Assembly (NCBI GenBank): GCA_001800095.1
Contig: MGUT01000076.1
Location: forward strand, 36,313-53,268
Origin: Elusimicrobia bacterium RIFCSPLOWO2_01_FULL_64_13
GTDB taxonomy: Bacteria; Elusimicrobiota; Elusimicrobia; 2-02-FULL-39-32
Direction of reading: 5' to 3'
DNA: 16,956 bases
A program made the position numbers and the translations under genes. The notes beneath the pieces are model-generated. The model saw nothing but the letters and a program-made list of their open reading frames with translations, had not been told where the DNA came from and ran no database searches. Shown piece after piece: positions 13,670 to 16,956 of the stretch. How positions within the stretch are numbered: position 1 is the first letter of the stretch; every line of letters begins with the position of its first letter.

Positions 13670-14046
13670 CCTCCCGCCTCCAGCTCCATTTTTTTGACTT
13701 CCAGCTCGAGCTTGACCGCGTCGAATTCCTTGACGAGCCGCGTCACGAGCGGCTCGAGCCCGTCGAGGGATTTCGTTTCCGCGGCGCCCTCGATCTCTTC
13801 CGCCAGCTTCTGCATGCCGAAGACCCCCATCTGGCCGCAGGTGGACCGGAGGGAATGGGCCGCCACCTCCACCGCCCTCGCGTTCTTGGCGTAGAAGCCG
13901 TCACAGCATTCTTTCAGGCGGTTCGGGGTATAGGCGATGAAGAGCCGGATCATCTCGATGGTGACTTTCTTCCCGCCGAACTCGCTCAAACGCTCGAGAG
14001 TTTCAATATCCACCCTGGATTGGGGATATCCTTTGCCGGGGATCAT
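13666..14046 (-). CDS. Stand-alone HPt (histidine phosphotransfer) domain protein
   Basis: A 126-residue protein, all-helical by composition, with the HPt signature AAHSLRSTCGQMG. H64 would be the phospho-accepting histidine, followed by the L-R/K-S-x-x-x-x-x-G pattern. HPt proteins relay phosphate between receiver domains in phosphorelays. No histidine kinase or receiver gene is in the window, so it is an orphan relay component. The C-terminal 25 residues are a charged helix. ATG at 14046 without a Shine-Dalgarno sequence, directly after a predicted promoter. It is cotranscribed with the flavin reductase-like gene, a pairing whose meaning is unclear. Confidence 0.82.
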   Translation of the reverse strand: MIPGKGYPQSRVDIETLERLSEFGGKKVTIEMIRLFIAYTPNRLKECCDGFYAKNARAVEVAAHSLRSTCGQMGVFGMQKLAEEIEGAAETKSLDGLEPLVTRLVKEFDAVKLELEVKKMELEAGG

Positions 14047-14055
14047 AGATTTTTG

Positions 14056-14084
14056 ATGCTATAAAACCCATGGTCCAAAGTCAA
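14056..14084 (-). promoter_or_regulatory. Predicted promoter of the HPt - flavin reductase pair
   Basis: On the minus strand TTGACT (14084-14079, 5 of 6) and TAGCAT (14061-14056, 4 of 6) are 17 bases apart. Alternatively TATAGC (14063-14058) at 15 bases. The ATG begins 9 bases after the -10 box, predicting a leader of about 2-4 bases. Confidence 0.5.
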
Positions 14085-14125
14085 TCCGCCACCTTCTCCC
14101 CATTCCATCGGGTCGGGAGATATTA

Positions 14126-14131
14126 TATATT
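14126..14131 (+). promoter_or_regulatory. Possible -10 box of the CoA-binding gene
   Basis: TATATT, 5 of 6 to consensus, ends 6 bases before the ATG at 14138. The -35 region 17 bases upstream (TTCCAT) is a poor match. If used, transcription would begin at the start codon itself. AAGGA (14132-14136) is only 1 base from the ATG, too near for a normal ribosome site. Confidence 0.35.
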
Positions 14132-14137
14132 AAGGAC

Positions 14138-14566
14138 ATGACCGGCGATCCGGAGTTGAGGGAGATCCTCTCTTATCCCACCGTGGCCGTGGTCGGCTGT
14201 TCTCCCAAAGAGTCCCGCCCCAGCCACGCGGTGGCGCTCTATCTAAGGAACGCTGGCTACCGCGTGATCCCGGTGAATCCGGGATTCTCCGAGATCCTCG
14301 GCGAGAAATGCTATCCCAACCTCCTCCAGATCCCGGAAAAAGTGTACGTGGTGGACGTGTTCCGCCGCTCCGAGGAGGTGCTTCCGATCGTCCGCGACGC
14401 CGTGCGGATCGGCGCCAAGGCGGTCTGGCTTCAGGACGGCGTCGCGCATCCCGCCGCGGAAGAGGAAGCCCGCCGCGCCGGCCTCAAGGTCGTTTCCAAC
14501 GATTGCATGATGCGCGAACACCGCCGCCTGGGCGGACCGGGGCGGAAGACGGTCACGACCTGTTGA
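14138..14566 (+). CDS. CoA-binding (YccU-like) Rossmann-fold protein
   Basis: A 142-residue single-domain protein of the CoA_binding_2 family. VAVVGCSPKESRPSH (16-30) is the nucleotide-binding turn. YRVIPVNPG follows, then VYVVDVFRRSEEV, AVWLQDGV and NDCMMREH near the C-terminus, all characteristic. Members bind CoA or acyl-CoA; the physiological role is not established. It lies 91 bases from the divergent HPt gene and just upstream of the ATP synthase promoter, without any obvious functional link to either. The stop codon is 11 bases before the -35 box of the atp operon. Confidence 0.88.
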   Translation: MTGDPELREILSYPTVAVVGCSPKESRPSHAVALYLRNAGYRVIPVNPGFSEILGEKCYPNLLQIPEKVYVVDVFRRSEEVLPIVRDAVRIGAKAVWLQDGVAHPAAEEEARRAGLKVVSNDCMMREHRRLGGPGRKTVTTC

Positions 14567-14577
14567 TCCCCTCCGAA

Positions 14578-14606
14578 TTGAATCGCGCGCCGAATTTTAG
14601 TAAAAT
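14578..14606 (+). promoter_or_regulatory. Predicted promoter of the ATP synthase operon
   Basis: TTGAAT (14578-14583) and TAAAAT (14601-14606, 5 of 6) are exactly 17 bases apart. The expected start near 14613 gives a leader of about 45 bases to the GTG of atpZ. An in-frame TTG at 14607 lies at the edge of the -10 box, upstream of the transcription start, and so cannot be the translation start. Confidence 0.7.
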
Positions 14607-14657
14607 TTGCAACTCGAATCCGGCGGAATCCCGCGGACGGAACCGGAACCCTGTCCC

Positions 14658-14879
14658 GTGACCCCTCCGCCACCGATCGGCGCGGCCCGCTATTTGGGGA
14701 CCGGCCTGCAGTTCGCGGTCACGCTTCTCGCGGGTCTATATCTCGGCTATATCTTCGACAGGAAATTCGGGACCCTTCCCTGGGGCACCCTGGGCGGTTC
14801 GGCCATGGGCTTCGCGGCGGGTTTCTACGGTCTCTGGAGCGAATTGATGAGGAAGGACCATGACAAAGGACCATCATAG
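14658..14879 (+). CDS. atpZ: AtpZ-like small ATP synthase-associated membrane protein
   Basis: A 73-residue protein with two transmembrane helices separated by a short loop with DRKFGT, matching the AtpZ/ATPase_gene1 family encoded before atpI or atpB. The family is linked to assembly of the F0 ring or Mg2+/Ca2+ handling together with AtpI. GTG at 14658 is chosen because the promoter at 14578-14606 excludes the upstream TTG at 14607, and because the family begins shortly before the first helix. Only a weak GGAAC precedes the start. Its last 20 bases overlap the next gene, whose ribosome site lies inside this one. Confidence 0.8.
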   Translation: MTPPPPIGAARYLGTGLQFAVTLLAGLYLGYIFDRKFGTLPWGTLGGSAMGFAAGFYGLWSELMRKDHDKGPS

Positions 14880-15249
14880 AAGGACCCGCGGCCTGACGGT
14901 CATCGCGGGCTGCGCCCTGGCGCTTTTCGCCGGGACCGTCGCTCTGGAAGGGCCGGGCCCCATGCGGAACGGGGTCATTCTGGGCCTGGCCTGCTCGTTC
15001 GTGAACGCCCTGGCCGGCTTCGCCGCCGTCCACTGGGCGTTCAAGCGCTCGAACCGCCTTTTCTACGGGGCCTATTTCGGGAGCATGCTCTGGAAGATCC
15101 TGGTCCTGGGCGGCGTCTTCTTCCTGGTCCGGGGGCATGCCGCTTTCCACCCCGCGGGAGCCCTGGTCTCCCTGGCCGCGGCCACTTTCCTTCTGAACGC
15201 GCTCGAACTCGGCTACCTTCCCGAAGGCTCCTCCGCCGTCCGGCCATGA
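14860..15249 (+). CDS. atpI: AtpI-like ATP synthase subunit I
   Basis: A 129-residue hydrophobic protein with four predicted membrane segments (about 12-30, 38-58, 68-90, 97-117), in the position and with the helix pattern of ATP synthase protein I. AtpI is a non-essential helper, reported to assist c-ring assembly. Sequence conservation in this family is low, so identification rests on topology and context. A clear ribosome site AGGAAGGA lies just before the ATG at 14860, inside the atpZ coding end. The stop overlaps the atpB start as ATGA. Confidence 0.75.
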   Translation: MTKDHHRRTRGLTVIAGCALALFAGTVALEGPGPMRNGVILGLACSFVNALAGFAAVHWAFKRSNRLFYGAYFGSMLWKILVLGGVFFLVRGHAAFHPAGALVSLAAATFLLNALELGYLPEGSSAVRP

Positions 15250-16016
15250 ACTTCAAGCGGATCCTGGAGCACGACATTCTCGACCACACCTTTTCTTCCG
15301 CGTTCACCCTGGGCGGCGTCTCCTTCGCGGTCTCCAAGCACCTCCTGGCCATGTGGGCGGCCTGCGCGCTCCTGGTCCTTATGTTCGTCTACCTGCGGGC
15401 CGCCCGGGGCGCGACCGCCGGCAGGCTGCGCCTCCTGCTCGAGGTCTTCATCCTCTACATCCGCGACGAGATCGTGCTCTCCTCCATGGGCGAGCGCGGA
15501 AGGAAATATCTGCACTACTTCCTCACCCTTTTCTTTTTCATCCTGGCCTGCAACCTCCTGGGGCTGGTGCCCGGCTCGGCCACCGCCACGGGCAACATCG
15601 CGGTCACGGCCGCGCTTTCCCTGTGCACGTTCTTCCTCATCCACATCGCCGGCGCGCGCGAGCAGGGTCTCGCGCGTTACGTCAAAAGCATCGTCCCCTC
15701 CGGCCTGCCGGGATGGCTCGTGCCTCTCATGTTCCCCATCGAGCTCCTCGGGTTCTTCACAAAGACCTTCGCGCTTTCCATCCGGCTTTTCATGAACATG
15801 ATCGCCGGCCACATCGTGGTCCTGGCCTTCCTCTGCCTCATCTTCATCTTTTCGGCGATCCATCCGTGGGTGGGGATCGTGACGGCGCCCGTGAGCGTGT
15901 CCATGTCGCTGTTCGTGTATTTCCTCGAGCTGTTGATCGTGATCCCGCTCCAGGCCTACATCTTCACTTTTCTGACGGCGCTTTTCGTCGGCGCCGCGGT
16001 GCATCCGGAACATTAA
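15246..16016 (+). CDS. atpB: F-type ATP synthase subunit a
   Basis: A 256-residue integral membrane subunit that forms the ion half-channels beside the c-ring. The essential arginine is R180 in ALSIRLFMNMIAGH (equivalent to E. coli R210). H189 occupies the position of E. coli E219, as in most bacteria other than enterics. The last helices contain PLQAYIFTFLTALFV, where the glutamine matches the conserved Q252. GLVPGSATATGNI is the conserved loop after the second helix. Length and topology (five to six membrane segments) fit the family. Coupled to atpI by ATGA, 24 bases before atpE. Confidence 0.96.
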   Translation: MNFKRILEHDILDHTFSSAFTLGGVSFAVSKHLLAMWAACALLVLMFVYLRAARGATAGRLRLLLEVFILYIRDEIVLSSMGERGRKYLHYFLTLFFFILACNLLGLVPGSATATGNIAVTAALSLCTFFLIHIAGAREQGLARYVKSIVPSGLPGWLVPLMFPIELLGFFTKTFALSIRLFMNMIAGHIVVLAFLCLIFIFSAIHPWVGIVTAPVSVSMSLFVYFLELLIVIPLQAYIFTFLTALFVGAAVHPEH

Positions 16017-16028
16017 ACGCAAGGATAA

Positions 16029-16036
16029 GGAGGGAG
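16029..16036 (+). promoter_or_regulatory. Strong Shine-Dalgarno site of atpE
   Basis: GGAGGGAG, with GGAGG at 16029-16033, is 7 bases from the ATG at 16041. This is the best ribosome site in the window, fitting the need for many c-subunits per complex. Confidence 0.8.
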
Positions 16037-16040
16037 TAAA

Positions 16041-16334
16041 ATGCTCTACTTAGGATTGGGATATTTGGGCGCGGGGATCGGCGCGGGGATCTGCCTCTTG
16101 GCGGCCTCGTTCGGGATCGCGAGACTGGCCAATGCCGCCCTCGAAGGCACGGCCCGCCAGCCGGAAGCGGCGGGAGCACTCCGCACTTCCATGATCATCC
16201 CGGCGGCCTTGATCGAAGGGCTCGGCTTCTTCGCCCTGGTCATCTGCCTTCTGGTCGCCTTGAACCTGGGACTGCCGAAGACGGCGGAAACGCCGGCCCC
16301 CGGGGCCGCCCAGGCGGTCGAAGCGCACAAGTAA
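16041..16334 (+). CDS. atpE: F-type ATP synthase subunit c with altered helix-1 glycine motif
   Basis: A 97-residue hairpin of two membrane helices that oligomerises into the rotor ring. The polar loop is ARQPEA (R39, Q40, P41). The ion-carrying carboxylate is E59, exactly 20 residues after R39 as in E. coli D61/R41. The Na+ signature (Q in helix 1 with E-S/T in helix 2) is missing: I26 and G60 stand at those places, so protons are the likely coupling ion. Counting back from R39, the GxGxGxG packing positions of helix 1 are A21, S23, G25 and A27, so only one glycine remains. The C-terminus carries an extra Pro/Ala-rich tail of about 18 residues, PKTAETPAPGAAQAVEAHK, making it longer than usual. 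Confidence 0.95.
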   Translation: MLYLGLGYLGAGIGAGICLLAASFGIARLANAALEGTARQPEAAGALRTSMIIPAALIEGLGFFALVICLLVALNLGLPKTAETPAPGAAQAVEAHK

Positions 16335-16345
16335 GGGGGCGGTCC

Positions 16346-16358
16346 CGGCCGCGGGCCG
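16346..16358 (+). promoter_or_regulatory. Small GC hairpin between atpE and atpF
   Basis: CGGCC-GCG-GGCCG can form a 5-bp stem in the 41-base gap. It may stabilise the atpE end of the mRNA, and atpF lacks a Shine-Dalgarno sequence. No U-tract, so not a terminator. Could be chance. Confidence 0.3.
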
Positions 16359-16375
16359 AAGACCCTGCCTTTATC

Positions 16376-16885
16376 ATGGAAAACCTGCTGAAACCCGACA
16401 TCGGACTCATGTTCTGGACCCTGGTCACGTTTTTGATCATGGTCGTCATCCTCAAGAAGATCGCCTGGGGACCCCTGCTCAAGGCCCTCGAGGACCGGGA
16501 AGCCGCCATCCGGGGCGAGATCGAGTCGGCCAGGAAAGGCCGCCTCGAGATGGAAGGCCTGAAGGCCGATTACGAGAAACAGCTCGCCGGGATCGAGGCC
16601 CGGACCCGCCAGATGCTGGCCGAGGCGGAGCAGAAGGGCGCCCGGTCCCGCGAAGCCGTCCTCAAGGAGGCCGGGAGGGAAGCGCGCGCCATCGCGGACA
16701 AGACGCGCCAGCAGCTTGAAGCCGAGAAGGAGCGCCTCGTGAGGGAATTGCGGAGCCAGGTCGGGGACCTGTCGGTGGGCATCGCCGAAAAACTCCTGCG
16801 CCAGGCCGTCGACAAGAAGCTGCAGGACAAGTTCATCCGGGATTTCGTCAAGGACCTGGATTCCCGGGACAGGGCCTCGCGGTGA
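16376..16885 (+). CDS. atpF: F-type ATP synthase subunit b
   Basis: A 169-residue peripheral stalk subunit. One membrane helix at about residues 10-29 follows a short N-terminus; WGPLLKALEDREAAI is the conserved start of the stalk. The rest is a long, highly charged coiled coil, ending with an AEKLLRQAVDKKLQDKFI segment that contacts subunit delta. Length is normal. ATG at 16376, 41 bases after atpE and without a recognisable Shine-Dalgarno. The stop overlaps the GTG of atpH. Only one b gene is seen, so a homodimeric stalk is likely. Confidence 0.95.
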   Translation: MENLLKPDIGLMFWTLVTFLIMVVILKKIAWGPLLKALEDREAAIRGEIESARKGRLEMEGLKADYEKQLAGIEARTRQMLAEAEQKGARSREAVLKEAGREARAIADKTRQQLEAEKERLVRELRSQVGDLSVGIAEKLLRQAVDKKLQDKFIRDFVKDLDSRDRASR

Positions 16886-16956
16886 AGGAGACCCTGGCCG
16901 CGCACCGGTACGCCAAGGCCCTGTTCCTCGCCGCCCGGGACCGGCGCGGGGTCTCC
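16882..16956 (+). CDS. atpH: F-type ATP synthase subunit delta, first 25 codons (cut by window end)
   Basis: The GTG start at 16882 overlaps the atpF stop as GTGA. The 25 visible residues include HRYAKALFLAA, the conserved N-terminal helix of the delta/OSCP subunit that connects the stalk to F1. Position after atpF is the standard one. The rest lies outside the window. Confidence 0.88.
   Translation, partial: MKETLAAHRYAKALFLAARDRRGVS

Noticed and set aside
14607..14657. TTG start for atpZ giving 17 more residues
   Set aside because: The TTG abuts the -10 box of the predicted atp promoter, so it would not be in the mRNA; the extra residues have no family counterpart.
16041..16334. Sodium-coupled ATP synthase
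   Set aside because: The helix-1 glutamine and the E-S/T pair of Na+-binding c-subunits are replaced by I26 and G60.

Overview
The window is high-GC bacterial chromosome, dense with genes. A POTRA-less Omp85-type outer-membrane barrel with an apparent signal peptide shows a diderm (Gram-negative-type) cell. MutS, MiaB, a DksA-type zinc-finger protein and an F-type ATP synthase operon point to an ordinary bacterial core genome. I cannot assign a phylum from sequence alone; an uncultured environmental lineage is plausible.

Layout, left to right. (1) Positions 1-2692, minus strand: a three-gene translationally coupled unit, miaB -> lytic transglycosylase -> mutS (mutS runs off the left edge). 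(2) Positions 2758-4291: a single-gene island. An AAA+ ATPase with a C-terminal winged-helix-like region, visibly poorer in GC and using rare A/T-ending codons, sits between inverted copies of a CCCTCACC / CCCTCTCCC-GGGAGAGGG repeat. (3) Positions 4300-5488, minus: the Omp85-like barrel with its own promoter and a predicted 5'-terminal hairpin. (4) Positions 5493-11834, minus: a probable eight-gene operon read from a promoter with perfect -35 and -10 boxes. Its order is an Orn/Lys/Arg decarboxylase, DksA/TraR, an MBL-fold hydrolase, a ferredoxin-DUF4346 fusion, PduO-type cobalamin adenosyltransferase, glycerate 2-kinase, a 2-hydroxyacid (glyoxylate/hydroxypyruvate) dehydrogenase, and a small membrane SHOCT-like protein. 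(5) Positions 11884-13086, plus: a GT4-type glycosyltransferase, divergent from the operon. (6) Positions 13088-14084, minus: HPt protein and flavin reductase-like protein. (7) Positions 14138-14566, plus: a CoA-binding Rossmann protein. (8) Positions 14578-16956, plus: the ATP synthase operon atpZ-atpI-atpB-atpE-atpF-atpH (atpH cut by the right edge).

How the genes work together. The hydroxyacid dehydrogenase and glycerate kinase form a glyoxylate/hydroxypyruvate -> D-glycerate -> 2-phosphoglycerate route. The adenosyltransferase makes coenzyme B12. The ferredoxin-DUF4346 protein is of unknown function but lies between the B12 gene and the MBL hydrolase. The ATP synthase operon is conventional except for a c-subunit whose first-helix glycine motif is largely replaced.

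Two genome-wide habits stand out. Nine neighbouring gene pairs share a 4-base ATGA/GTGA/TTGA stop-start overlap. Several first genes of transcription units (miaB, the ATPase, the glycosyltransferase, HPt, and perhaps the CoA-binding gene) have a recognisable promoter only 6-13 bases upstream of the start codon. That predicts leaderless or near-leaderless mRNAs.

No tRNA, rRNA, CRISPR array, transposase gene or convincing rho-independent terminator was seen. No gene-free stretch exceeds 300 bases.
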